Below, one piece after another: positions 47,575-58,927 of a stretch of 64,000 bases of DNA. The DNA lies in assembly GCA_022828595.1 (NCBI GenBank), contig JAKGHH010000005.1, positions 53,873,655 through 53,937,654 on the forward strand. Reading direction: 5' to 3'. The DNA is from Nelumbo lutea (lineage: Eukaryota; Streptophyta; Magnoliopsida; Proteales; Nelumbonaceae). The translations under genes were made by a program, and so were the position numbers. Each line of letters opens with the position of its first letter. The stretch's first letter is position 1. The notes beneath the pieces are model-generated. The model worked only from the letters and a program-made list of their open reading frames with translations. It made no database searches and had not been told where the DNA came from.

Positions 47575-50500
47575 ATGAAGATGCTAAGTTGGAATTGTCA
47601 CCGACTCAGGTCCACCATGACAATTCAAAATTTGAAAGACTCTCTTTAAAGAAGGGTTGAGGTTGTTCTCCTCATGGAAACAAAGCAAACGTTGCTGAAT
47701 TGTAGGAAGAAACTTAAATTTCTCAAGGAGTGGGAAAGTTGGGGAGTGGATGCAGTAGGGATGAGTGGTGGATTGGCTCTATTCAGGAGAAAGGAAGCAG
47801 AATTAAAAGTGTTGTATTTGTACCTTTGTATATGGGGAACCAAAGAAAGCAAAAAGACCATCCTTTTTGAACAAATGGAATGCTTTAGCACATTTAGTTA
47901 AAGGGCCTTGGGTTTGTGTAGGGGACATGAACATGATTTTTCATAGTTCAGAAAAGGAAGGGGGAAAATTGTATAGTGAAGAGAGCCTTAGGAAGTATAG
48001 GGTGTTTTTAGAGAAGTGTAATCTATAAGAAATCCAAAGCTCTGGGCCATTGTTTACTTGGACAAACAAAAGAGAAGGGGGTGAATTGATTAGGGTTAAA
48101 TTGGATCGAGTTGTCTGTAATGGGTAGTGGTTGGGTCTGATCACCTTTCCATTGTCTTGGGTCTGATCACCTTTCCATTGTCTTGACTGCTGAGGTTAGA
48201 AGAATAGGCAAAAGAAGAATCTTTCGATTTGAAGAAATGTGGATTGACCATGAGGATTTTGGAAATATTTTAAAAAATACCTGAAATTTGGATCAGGTGG
48301 GACCAAATCAAGTAAAACTGGGGAAAAAGTGAAAAAACTTTGGGCAGGTGTTAAAATCTTGGAATAAAGAGGTTTTTTGTAATGTTCACAAAAAGTTTTC
48401 ATATCTAGAAAGTAAGCTTTGTGAGGAATACAATAAAAAGAACTCAAATTATGAGAAAGACAAAATTAGGAAGCTTGAGGTAGAGTTAAAAATATGGCTC
48501 AAAACAAAGGAAATGATGTGGTTACAAAATGAGGGTAAACTGGCTCCCACATGGTGACAAAAATACAAAATATTTTCATGCAGTCACTAAAGGAAGGAGG
48601 TTTAGCAATAGGATTACAAGTTTAAAAATCATAGGAGTTCGGGTAGATTCAGAGGAGGAAATAACTACTGTTTTGGAGAATAACTTCAAGGAAGAATATA
48701 AATCTTCTCATCCAAACATTACAGAAGATATCCTTAGTGGGTTGGAAACAATATTAAATGAGGAGGATAGGAACTACCTTGAGAACGAAATTACAGAGAA
48801 AGAGATCAGAGATGCACTTTTCCAAATGCCCCCTAGCTAGAAAGGCTCCAGGACTGGATGGGTATCCAAACCAGTTTTGTCAAAAGTATTGGACTGTGGT
48901 TGGAAATGTTGTGATCAGAGCAATGAAACATTTCTTCATCACCTACAAGATGTTGAGGGAATTTAATGAAACATACATATCTCTAATCCCCCAAGGTAAA
49001 AAACCCTAAGTGGCCTCTCAGTTTATGTAACACCACCTACAAAGTAATTGCAAAGATATTTGTCAATAGGGTCAAACCTTTACTCGAAAACTAATTAGTG
49101 AAAATTAGAGTGCTTTCACTCGAGGAAGATGTGTCCAAGATAACATTATAGTAGCTCATGAAATTGTGGATTTCATGAAGAAAACAAAAGGAAAGACCCC
49201 ATGGATGGCCCTAAAGCTAGACATGAGTAAAGCTTATGATAAGGTTGAATGAGGATTTCTAAATAGGGTTTTACGAAAGTTGGGATTTGGTGCCAAATGG
49301 ACTAATTGGGTGATGCAATGTGTTACAACTGTCTCGTACCAAGTAAGAAATTTTAGCCTGAGAGGGGGTTGAGGCAAGGAGACCCCCTTTCTCCTTTTCT
49401 TTTTTTGCAGATGGCAGTTGTATATTTACCAAAGCGGATTCTTTAGAAGGGCAGAACCTTTTGGACACTGTCAAGCTCTATTATGGGGCCTCTGGACAAC
49501 AAGTAAATTTCTCAAAATCTGAGATTGTTTTAGTAGGAACTTTCACCCAAAGCTTCAAAGACTAATAGCAAAATTGTTTACAATGAAGTTAGTGAAAGTA
49601 CCCTCAATTTATTTGGGCTTACCTCCAAATACTAGTAGATCCAAAAGAGCCCTGTTCAGTTTCCTAACAAAAAGAGTAGAAAGGTTGCTATCAAAATGGC
49701 AAGGCCTATTACTGTCACAGGCAGGAAAAGAAATATTGATAAAAGCAGTGGCCAGTGCTATTGCCTAAGAGTGTGACTAATGGATTGAAGAAAATCCAAT
49801 CAAGATTTTGGTGGAGAGGTTCAAAAGATGTTAAGAAAACTCATTGGATTAGTTGGGAGGAACTCAGTAAAAATAAACTGGCAGGGGGTTAGGATTCAGA
49901 GACCCATATAGATTCAACTTGGCTTTACTGGCCAAGCAAGCTTGGAGAATCTGTACAGAGGAAAATAACCTATGGGTTAAAATCATCAAAACTACTATCC
50001 TCAAATCATTCAAAGAAAGGGTCTTGGGGCTGGAAAAGTATGTTGGCTACAAGTGAGATCCTGAATAAAGGAGCATATTGGGCAATCAACTCAGGAAGCA
50101 AGATAAAAAATTGGGAGGATCCATGGCTTCCTAATCTTAAAAAACTTTAGAACAATGGTTCCAAGACCAAACAATCCGGCTCTAAATTGGGTGAAAGATC
50201 TCTAAGTTAAAGGGTAAAGAAGATGGGATAGCAGACTGATAGAAATTACTTTCCAAGAACCTTATAGAAGCAATATCCTCAATACAAACCTAGCAAAGGA
50301 ACCTTGGGACGATCAACTAAGATGGGATTTTAATTCAAACGGTAAATACACAATAAAATCAGGTTGCTTTGTGGCTAATTCCCTGAACAATGAATAATAA
50401 GGCATAATTGTAACATTAACAGTCAAGGCCTAAGCAAAGCACATTGGAAAGAGGCACTGAAAGCAAGAATCGATCCAAAAATTAAGAATTTTATCTGGAA

Positions 50501-51350
50501 ATGTTATACAAATGCTTTGGCAATAAAAGAAAATTTATACAAAAAGAAGTTGATTATTGAGGATGCATGTCTGACCTGCAAAAGGGAATCAAAAACCTTA
50601 ATGCATTGCTTGTTCTCATGTGAACATGCACAGGTGACATGGATTGGTAGTATCCTAAACCATATACCAAACAGGGGATCAAACCTAGTCACTTTCACTG
50701 AATGGCTAACTGATTGGATTGAAAGATGTAGTAAGGATGCAGAGTGGAAAAATTTGCTTCTGGCTTTCTCCTTTCTGTTACTGTGGAATATATGGAATAT
50801 TGAAAATAAATTGGTTTTTGAAAATATTGATCCATATTCAAATGTGTGTTTGACTGTGACTAACAGGATATGGAAGGGGAGATTGAATTTTTCCCAAAGA
50901 GAATGGCAAGGTTCTTCCCAAGGACTCAGGACAACATCTATACTTTTTTAGAAAGCTTCTGATCTAAACCAGTTAAAGTTGAACGTGGATGGAAGTTTTT
51001 TGTACCCAGCCAAATCAGGTTTTGGTGCAGTGTTGAGAAATTAGAAATGGGTAGTGATTGTAGCTTCATTTGGGAAGACTACAGGATCATATTCAATTCA
51101 ATCTGAGGTTGTAGCAGTTTTTAATGGGCTTAGTTGCTGGAAGGAAAGCAACAGATTCTCACTATTGTGGAATCGGATTGCCTTGCTCTTATTAAAGCTA
51201 TCACTGAAGGACCTATAGATTTAGCAGATGGTATATTTTTTGTGCAGGGATATTGTCGAAGAAGCCAAAGGTGTTACTTGTCTAAATTTATGAGTGTGGT
51301 TTATTAGCTCGAAACATCTATTGCCAACTCCTTTGACCCGTGGAAATAAA
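47575..51350 (+). pseudogene. LINE B ORF2 (endonuclease, RT, RNase H), broken
   Basis: It starts MKMLSWNCH, the endonuclease beginning, and continues VEVVLLMETK. RT pieces follow at 48750-49560: RKAPGLDGYPNQF, ETYISLIPQGKKP, KTPWMALKLDMSKAYDKVE, GFGAKWTNWVMQCV, a degraded RGG-GKETPF, then ADGSCIFTKADSLEG. At that last site FADDS is expected, so one catalytic Asp is replaced by Gly, and the stretch between the SPFL-like block and ADG is shortened. A zf-RVT segment (LTCKRESKTLMHCLFSC) lies at about 50570-50620 and RNase H (KLNVDGSF) starts near 50978. It is interrupted throughout and not functional. Confidence 0.87.
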
Positions 51351-51460
51351 TTTGGTATGTCTGATTGTCTAATTAGGTTATTGAACTGTTAGACTCATTT
51401 AATAACTGTGGTTCCTTGTCAATGTTATCATCTAAAGTAGTACTGATTCTGTTGAAATGC

Positions 51461-53658
51461 TTTGTTTCTATAGAATAGAACTGTTTTAAAGTTCATTCAA
51501 AGGTCTCTTAAAGTATGAAAAACATAATCTGGCCAAGAAGATTTTGAAATGACTCTTGCTCCTTTATATCAGGAGAAAATATCATATTTTTTTCTCCAAC
51601 CCAATTTGGCGTACTTGGGGGTGCCATGGCATGAAAATTGAGGCCTATGCTTCATTCCAAAATCTGGCTACTTGTCAAATTGATGTTGCATACAAAAATA
51701 AAAAATATTTCAAGTAATAATTCAACCTAAAAGCTTAAGCTGTTGGGTAAGGTTTGAATTTAATTTTTTTGACACGTCCCCGGTTCATTTACATAAAAAT
51801 TCATTGGGCTTAAAAAGTGTTTAATTAATTATAATGGGAGTGATGAAGATAAAAAACAATAGACCACTCGGTCAAATAAGCTTTAATACCATCTCAAAGA
51901 ACTGTTTAACCTAATTAAGTTGTTAAATTGAGGTAGCAGAATAGTTTTTCTTCTCTAACACAATCACTATATCAATTAAAGTGATCGACCAATTTTGGAT
52001 CCCACTCTTTACATCAGCCAAATGTAAAGTTGCAGGGTTAAAATGTACCCGGAAAGACTGAAAATCACTTTAAATTCAACACATTGTAAATTTGTGATTC
52101 TTGAACTGAAGACAAATATGGATTGTAAAATCCAATGAATTAAATTTGATTTCCCAAATCAAACAAAACAAAACACCCAACAAAAGAAAAAGCTTTTAAT
52201 AGATTGGTGTATATTGCAATTTTTCAGAGAAGATGAATTACTATTTACTATGATAAATCAAATCTAAATTCCCTAAATTACATAAAAAAATTCAACCTAA
52301 ATTTACCATATCAACCCCTGGACTACAATCCCCTCATAAATCTGAATTGCGGTTCCCTCTTAATCTACTAATAGCCTCCTATAAATCGCATCCTACCCCT
52401 GAATCTGGCATCAATTCGCTGTCGGGATTCAGTCCACCCGTAGAGGGGAGCATAGGTTTTCTAAGGGTGGACTGAACGATAGAAAACCCCTATCAATTAG
52501 GGTACAATTGTTCCGTACTCAAACGAGGAGGTCATAACAACGACAGAAAACAGTGAAGCAAAGTGATGCAGGGGGGTAGAAAAGTAATTGCGAAGGAAAT
52601 CGCGGAAGACCTTCTTCCGACCACGTGGGTTAGGAGTAAAGAGGAGACGCGTAAAGAAGAAAAATAGAAAAATGATGGGAAATCGAACACGTAGCAATCC
52701 CATGTGCTCCTCCTTCTGCAGATAAGGCTTCGTAAAATGTCACCCCACCCTCGTCCATCATCAATCTCCGCTTCGCTTTACACCGGTCAACCGTCAACAT
52801 GCTTACCTTTCAGATCTTCACTAGGATCATGGAACTCTCCATATCCATTTTCATCGTAATTCAGTAAGCATTTGCAATTATCGTACACGTGGCAATTTGT
52901 GGTTCAATCGTTGTGATATGACTACAAATACATATCATACTCGTGGCATGTTCAGGTCATGTCTAATCGAAATTGTAGTTCTCATTAATCAACGGCCCAC
53001 ACGTATGGATTGAACAAGTTTTCTTACGCCCTTGGGTCTGGAATACGAATCTTTCCATCGAAATTCAGACCTACATCCTAACATCTTTCCATCCAAAACA
53101 CCATCTTTTCTGAGTTCAAATCAACCCCACACAACATTCCACATTTTATCTCCGCCGTGTATTGTAAATATATCCACATGATGACAATATTATTTTTAGT
53201 ATTATTATCTGAGAGATATTTCCAATATACGACAAAGATATGATGTAAGACGTTGTAAATGGGCTCATTTGGTCTCACTTTTTTTTTTTATATATATATG
53301 ACTGACGGCTGTTGAGTCATTGTGTGGTGACCGGTGATTGTGAGGGTTAAGGATCTGCTACTGATAAAACCCCCCAACACTGCAACAAGCCATTGCAGTC
53401 ACGTATTGGTAATATCTACCTTGCCATTTATGGGAGATGTTCTCATTGTATGATCGTAATGGCTTGTTGGGACGGAGTTGATAGTGTTTTAAACACCCAT
53501 CTCCTCAAAACAATAACCATGCTAATAGAACATATGGGTTGATGTTCTTATAGAGCTGTGTATTTTGTGAGTATGGTTTTTGTGGGTAGGAGATCGCCAC
53601 TGATTAGTACCAGATCTACAAATAGTAAATACAATGTATTGAACACAATAATTTATCT
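51461..53658. other. No gene recognised
   Basis: AT-rich at first, GC-richer at 52500-52800, where a 68-codon - strand frame (52497-52703) shows no known domain. It contains an inverted repeat (52428-52476) and a dispersed repeat copy (53351-53469). Confidence 0.4.
52428..52476. repeat. Perfect 12-bp inverted repeat
   Basis: TTCAGTCCACCC (52428-52439) and GGGTGGACTGAA (52465-52476) with a 25-base spacer. No function is assigned. Confidence 0.8.
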
Positions 53659-53661
53659 TTA

Positions 53662-54040
53662 AGTTGCGTTTGGAAAGGATGTAAATAAGTGTGAATGTAA
53701 ATATGTAGAATGTAAAACAGTTCATTTAAATTGTAAAATTGGGTTAATTTTGCACTAACAAATTTATCTTCTTACCAAACATGCTTTTAGCAATAATGGA
53801 TGCAAACATAAATTCCAATAAAATATATGCATTTTTTTTATCAAAAGCCCACTTGAATGCAAATTTACTTCTTTTTTATTGATGTACTTTTACATCTTAT
53901 TATCAATGTAAATATGCATTGGTTTGTTATTTGTCAATACATAAATGTAATGTTACCAAATACAGGCAAAAGTAAACCAAAATGCAAATTTACCCTGAAT
54001 CAAGATTTACACTCCATTTGCATTGTTTCCAAACACAGCT
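53662..54040. mobile_element. Tourist-like MITE, 379 bp
   Basis: The ends AGTTGCGTTTGGAAAGGATG and, inverted, AGCTGTGTTTGGAAACAATG are flanked by TTA at 53659-53661 and 54041-54043. The interior has many TGTAAAT/ATTTACA words. It is non-coding and resembles the element at 23674. Confidence 0.85.
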
Positions 54041-54904
54041 TTACATTCTCAAAGGTAAATCCTAGTTTGTTTTTAAAATTGTTATCCATTCTGTTGATAT
54101 GATCCTATTTGAGTCAAGATCTCCTGCTAACAAAACACCCTTTTCAACACAATCTAACATTACACATCTCATACATGATACATGGTGGGGTCTAGACTTG
54201 TGGTGAGGTGCCTTCTGTTAGATGATTATATTAGAGGGGTGTTGGAACATGTTTTATTGGTAGGAGATCTCAATTCATGCAAATCCCACCTGTAATCAAT
54301 TCCCAAATATTTTTGACATTCCAACATAGTTAACAAATTTATAAAAAATCAGAATTGCGCTTCACTAAAAAAAGTGGAATAGGAGAAGACCGTTTGAGAA
54401 GGGAGATGGAGTGAGAAGCAATCAGATACCGAAACTTATCCCCAATTTAAAACTTCAATAACTGTACTGTAGTCCAAATGAGAGATGCTTTTGAAGCTCC
54501 TATACTAGATTCCTAGTTGAATAAATCCAAGCATCCAGTAATGTCATCATCGAAGGAGACTGGAAGATCGGACCAGAGTGGCTGCTGCTAGGTGTGCCGG
54601 TTGCCGGTTGCTTTCTTCAATCTTCATGAAGGCCGTGAATAACATGGTGGGTGCATGTTCGCCCAGTACAGTAAATTTAAGGAGGTAGGTCAGTAGGCCT
54701 GCACAGGTGTTGTGTTCTAATTCAGTCCAGGTTCAGAATTTTTAGATCTAAAGTACAGTTGATGTACAGAATCAAGGTTTTTGATATTTTGAATGTTTAT
54801 AACTCTACAATAAAAATCAGAAATATGCATTTCTGATTGAAAGATCCATGGCCTGGATTAGTGGGCTCTGCAATCTGCATTGATAAATAATGTGATCCCA
54901 AACG
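54041..54904. other. No gene; contains one copy of a dispersed repeat
   Basis: 54720-54832 shares phrases with 17003-17165 (see findings). No exon was found. Confidence 0.4.
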
Positions 54905-54994
54905 GGATTTCCTACTCACTTCTCCTACAGTCCTATCCACTCTCCATCCGCATTGAATTGTAGCCACATAGTAGGAGAAGTGAGTAGAAAATCT
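54905..54994. repeat. Hairpin with a perfect 17-bp stem, microRNA-precursor-like size
   Basis: CTACTCACTTCTCCTAC (54912-54928) and its exact reverse complement (54971-54987) enclose a 42-base loop. After one mismatch the stem extends by five more pairs. No known mature microRNA was recognised; it could equally be a small foldback repeat. Confidence 0.6.
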
Positions 54995-55589
54995 GGGTTC
55001 CACACCCAAGACTCGACTTAGACCTGACATATTGACACCAAAAGATCAAGTGATCGACCACCACAATTGATTGGCAGCATACCATATATAATTGATGCGT
55101 AGATGGGCTCCTCTTCTTATAAGGGTGCATGGATCCATGGCCTCAAGTTTGTACTTGTAGACAACAAATCATGTAGAGAGATAAAAGCGCTTAAGAAAGA
55201 ACCAAATTCAAGAATCAAAGTGAATTGGTAAATTAGAGACGAAGGAATATCCAGGTGAGTTTTGCAGAGCTTTCGTGAGGATTTGAGAGGGCCAATAGCT
55301 TCAACGCACGTCTCAATATATGAATTTCCTCTCTTCAAGTATTACCGACAATAATATACTAGGAAAGAAGGACAAGAGGCTCAAGTGAAAGCTCTGTTCT
55401 TTGTGACTTGTGCGTGCATTCTTAGGTAGGATATGCGCTGGACGATTAGCTTCCCGTTTTGTGTGGATTACCGAAATCATCACCAGACGAGATAATAACA
55501 TTCATATAGCATTATGAAGAGAGATGGATGTTGATGATAAGCATTCCGGCAGCTCTCGGTTGGTAGGTGATTTAGATGTCTGGTTGAAT
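54995..55589. other. No gene recognised
   Basis: Short open frames only, without recognisable domains or splice-consistent exons. Confidence 0.35.
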
Positions 55590-55775
55590 AATTCTTACTT
55601 GGGATGTGACTTGAATGTCTAGCTAAATGGTTCTTACTTGGAAGGTGGCTTCAACACCTAGTCGAAAGGTGACGAGCTAGAGAGGTGGCTCTGATGCCTA
55701 ACTGAATGGTGACGAGCTGAAAATGTGGCTCTGATGTCTAGCTGAGTAGTGACGAGTTTGAGAGGTGCCTCTAAT
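55590..55775. repeat. Degenerate 40-bp tandem repeat, about 4.5 units
   Basis: Units starting at about 55590, 55629, 55668, 55708 and 55748 share GGTGACGAGCT, GAGGTGGCTCTGATG and CTAGCTGAAT phrases. The oldest-looking units are on the left. Confidence 0.75.
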
Positions 55776-56261
55776 GCGACCTGTAAGGACACAGTGTTAG
55801 AGTGCCCGGGTTGCTTTACTCGGGGTGGGCACTCTGATGCTTAAGTTAGCAAATCAGAGATTTTAAGATAGCTAAATGTGAGAGAGTTGGAGAGCTATGA
55901 GAATTAAATTGCGCATCTCCCCCTTGGAGTTGGAGGTAAGGCCTTTATATAGGCATTGTTTGGCGTGAGCATCACGCAACACGTCCGGGATCTCCGGGAG
56001 GACATGCCTAACTGCTCCGAAGTTCGAGAGACCCAGGAGTGATGGGATGCATGCAGAAATCGATGGTGAGCACGCCTCATAGGTCGCCACTTGGACCTCA
56101 ATCAGGTCAACAAGCCCTCAAGGGAGGTCGCTCCCCACGTCGAGGTCGCTTCAGCCGATATTGACGAGGTACCACATGTTGGCCCTAGACGAGGTGCTGC
56201 TATCCACTTTGAGTCGTGGACGAGGTTGTTGGCTAGGTTTCTACTAGGTTAGGGGTGGAGA

Positions 56262-56636
56262 CAGGTCGTCAGATCGCCAAGTTGGCGGTGGAGGTAGGTT
56301 GCCAGGTCAGTAAAAGGGGTAGGTCACCAGGTCGGCGCTAGAGGCAGGTCGCCAGGTCGGCGCTAAAGGCAGGTCACCAAGTCGGCACTAGAGACAGGCC
56401 ACCAGGTCGACAAAAGGGGTAGGTCACCGGGTTGACGCTAGAGGCAAGTCACCAAGTCGGCGCTAGAGGCAGGTCGCTAGGTCGGCAAAAGGGGCAGTCG
56501 CCAGGTCGCCAAGTCGGCACTAGAGGCAGGTCGCCAAGTCGGCACCAGAGGCAGGTCACCAAGTCGGCACCAGAGATAGGTCGTTAGGTCGGCACCAGAG
56601 GCAGGTCGCCAAGTCGGCGACAGTGCTAGGTCGCTA
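56262..56636. repeat. GC-rich minisatellite, unit about 25 bp
   Basis: Roughly 14 tandem variants of a unit containing AGGTCGCCAAGTCGGC and then ACTAGAGGC or AAAAGGGGT. Two unit types are interspersed. Units vary in sequence and are directly adjacent, so this is not a CRISPR array. Confidence 0.9.
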
Positions 56637-56881
56637 GCCGGGACTCCATCATTTTGGCTAAGACAAATTGTCGCCTAAATGATTCTGGGTGTCATCCAAT
56701 TGTTTTGAAATGCCATGTGTCATGATGTTAGTGGAAGGTCAAATCTGCCCTTGTGTTGTACTTTAACTACGTTAATTAGCAATGAACAATGGAAGATTTG
56801 ATTACGAGATCAAATCGAGTATCAAATTTTGCAGTTCTCTTCACAAATAGCATTGAACAGTGGGGAATTTGTGACATGTAC

Positions 56882-57684
56882 TAATGTAGCATGATCCGGG
56901 CACTCCTAGCTGACTGCTGACTGGCTCCTTGTTGGCAACGAACGACACCTGAGAAGATGAAAGGAAAGATTCCCGGGGATTTACCCGGTGGGAATACTCT
57001 AATGCTTAAGTTAGTACTGTGTATGGGAAGTAAAGGGAAAAATGAAGGCTAAGAGTAGAGGTTGCGCTTTTTTCCTATACTCGAGAGATTGGAGGTCTCA
57101 AGAAGAGCTTTCTCTTTTGCCCTGAGGGCTTTTATAAGGGCGTTCTTTGTGAGATCGGGCATAACCGCCACTGGGCCCCCTGCCACAGCCGTTACCTGCC
57201 AGGGCTGTGCAGGTGACTGTTGTGACGTACTCCTTACCCGGGCGAGTGACACGTCCCCAAAGTGACAGGCACGCTTCCGCCTACTGAGAGACGTGGGCGC
57301 AAACTGTCGAAAGGACAGGGATTGCGCCGTCAGTAAGGGATATGGTGCAGTCTGATTGGTACGACCTGTCAGATAGAGGTTTCTTGTGGAATGCTCGTGC
57401 GGCCCACTCGCGAGCTACTTTGCAGCGAACTCGGAATACTCCAGGAGTACCCTTAGTAGAATTAGTCATTGGGATGACTTGTCTGCTGGGGAGCTCGGGC
57501 GAGTTGGTTTTCTTAGCTTGCGAGCTGAAGTTGCCTCGGAATATCCCTTTAGGGGTAGCTCGGGGAACCCGGAGCTTGCATCGTGGCGAACTCCTCCTTT
57601 TGTGCGATATGATGTGGTGAGCTACTTTATGAGTCCGTTACTTAGCTATACTGGATCGCAATGCTGAGCTATCATACTTCATTA
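56882..57684 (-). mobile_element. Solo Tat LTR with perfect target duplication, 803 bp
   Basis: Same family and orientation as LTR-B. Ends TAATG and CATTA on the + strand are decayed TGATG/CATCA. TGTAC flanks it at 56877-56881 and 57685-57689. The - strand TATA box lies at about 57129-57138. About 50 bp near the right end (between GCTGAGCT and ATCAT), present in LTR-B, are missing. No internal sequence is present, so it arose by LTR-LTR recombination. Confidence 0.92.
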
Positions 57685-58632
57685 TGTACATTCTGCAATT
57701 GGCGATTAAATGCTTAATTAATACGCCAAGGAGAAGAATAATTAATTTACAACAGAGCGTTGAACACTACAAGTCTACGATCTAAATCAAGTGTAAACAC
57801 AAATTTCAAATATATTTGATTCATACAAGAGACAAATTATAAAACGAAATTGTAATAAAGAAAATTAAATAAATGCGTTCACGTACTTCTCATACTTTTG
57901 AAAGTATGAAAAGTACTTTAAAAAGTACTATCAAATATAGTTAGTTTTCTACTTCACACTTGAACTCAAGGTTTTTCAAAAAGATCAAGCCATGTTTTTG
58001 ATAAGCATTCTTCTTCACAGCTGATTAAGCGGAAAGCTTGGAATAAAAAATTTACACAAACTGCATGAAAATCAAGGAAATTTATATCAATAGTTTGAAA
58101 AACACGAAAAATACAACGGCACTTATCTTCATCAAATTCGACTGTTAATAAGTAATCAAATCCCTTTGTACTTTTTTTATTACAATTTCATTCTATAATT
58201 TATCTCCATAGTTTGGATTAATCAAATATACAAAATTTATATAAAAATAATAATCAATGGCTCCAACAACTTGATAATTCTGTACCTACCCTAGCATTTT
58301 GCCTAGTCTATAAACTTTTAGGGATAGTTGTAAGGAATAAGGATTTGCTGAACTTAATGGCTGTGGATCCTAGGGGTGCAACTCATCTCAACTGAGTTGG
58401 CATGTCACACTACTTCAGGCTTGGATTCATGACACCTGCCATCCAGTGATTGGCCCAAGTTGTTTATATGCTATCTTTTCTATCTTTGGCTTACTCCCAA
58501 GATGAGTACCAACAGTCTGAAAGCCCAAAACCTTTAGATTTATATCTTCAAACCTAAACTAGGGACATGCTTGAGCCGAAACTGAGCTGGCCAGCCAAAG
58601 CCTTGATCAAGTTAGATTTTATATCTACAAAT
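57685..58632. other. No gene; small palindromic fragment
   Basis: 57890-57950 (CTCATACTTTTGAAAGTATG and GTACTT repeats) resembles the right end of the MITE at 3634. The rest has no recognised content. Confidence 0.4.
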
Positions 58633-58927
58633 GATGGTTTTTAAAATCGGACTGGATCGGATGGTTAGGCCGAAAAATCGGGAATCGGTCAAATCCGTTT
58701 TATCCTAAAATCATTATTTTTTAAAAAACTATTGATTTGATTAACAAACCACTGATTCAGGCAGTGGAATCATTCGAACTATTCAATGGTTAGATTGACT
58801 TTTATATTTTTAAAATCTTTTTTTTTTGTCAGAATGGCCGTCCATTCAGTTTGAACGCTCAAACAATTCGACCTGAAAACTGGACCCCTAACCGGTTTTG
58901 TTGTTAGATTCAGTTTTAAAAACCTTG
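58633..58927. mobile_element. hAT-type MITE with CATGGTTTT-like termini, 295 bp
   Basis: Ends GATGGTTTTTAAAATCGGAC and, inverted, CAAGGTTTTTAAAACTGAAT. Flanked by CTACAAAT and TTACAAAC (6 of 8 match). The interior (GGATCGG, GGACCCCTAACCGG) resembles the copy at 15012. Confidence 0.75.

Larger units (their letters stand above)
45925..51460 (+). mobile_element. L1-type LINE (LINE B), degraded
   Basis: A second plant L1 with a 5'-truncated ORF1 followed by a near-complete set of ORF2 domains in the same orientation as LINE A. It carries numerous stops, a 26-bp tandem duplication and a deletion inside the RT. The 5' edge abuts MITE-like debris. No tail or target duplication could be assigned. 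Confidence 0.88.
55590..56790 (-). mobile_element. Second, divergent Tat-like LTR region with two internal tandem arrays
   Basis: The - strand contains a TATA box (CCTATATAAAGGCC, about 55932-55947) followed by CTAACTTAAGCATCAGAGTG, matching the Tat LTR motif in LTR-A/B. CCATGTGTCA near 56712 matches the U3 end of LTR-B. Borders and target duplication could not be set. Unlike LTR-B, it carries a 40-bp array on one side of the TATA region and a 25-bp minisatellite on the other. GC-rich against an AT-rich background. Confidence 0.6.

Noticed and set aside
52497..52703. 68-codon - strand frame as the first exon of a gene
   Set aside because: It is hydrophobic and basic without a domain, no downstream exon was found, and the GC shift alone is not evidence.
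56262..56636. CRISPR-like array
   Set aside because: Repeats are adjacent and degenerate with no unique spacers and no cas genes, in a plant nuclear context. It is a minisatellite.
57049..57667. Overlapping frames of 60-93 codons at 57 kb
   Set aside because: They fall inside a solo LTR bounded by a target duplication and have no coding similarity.
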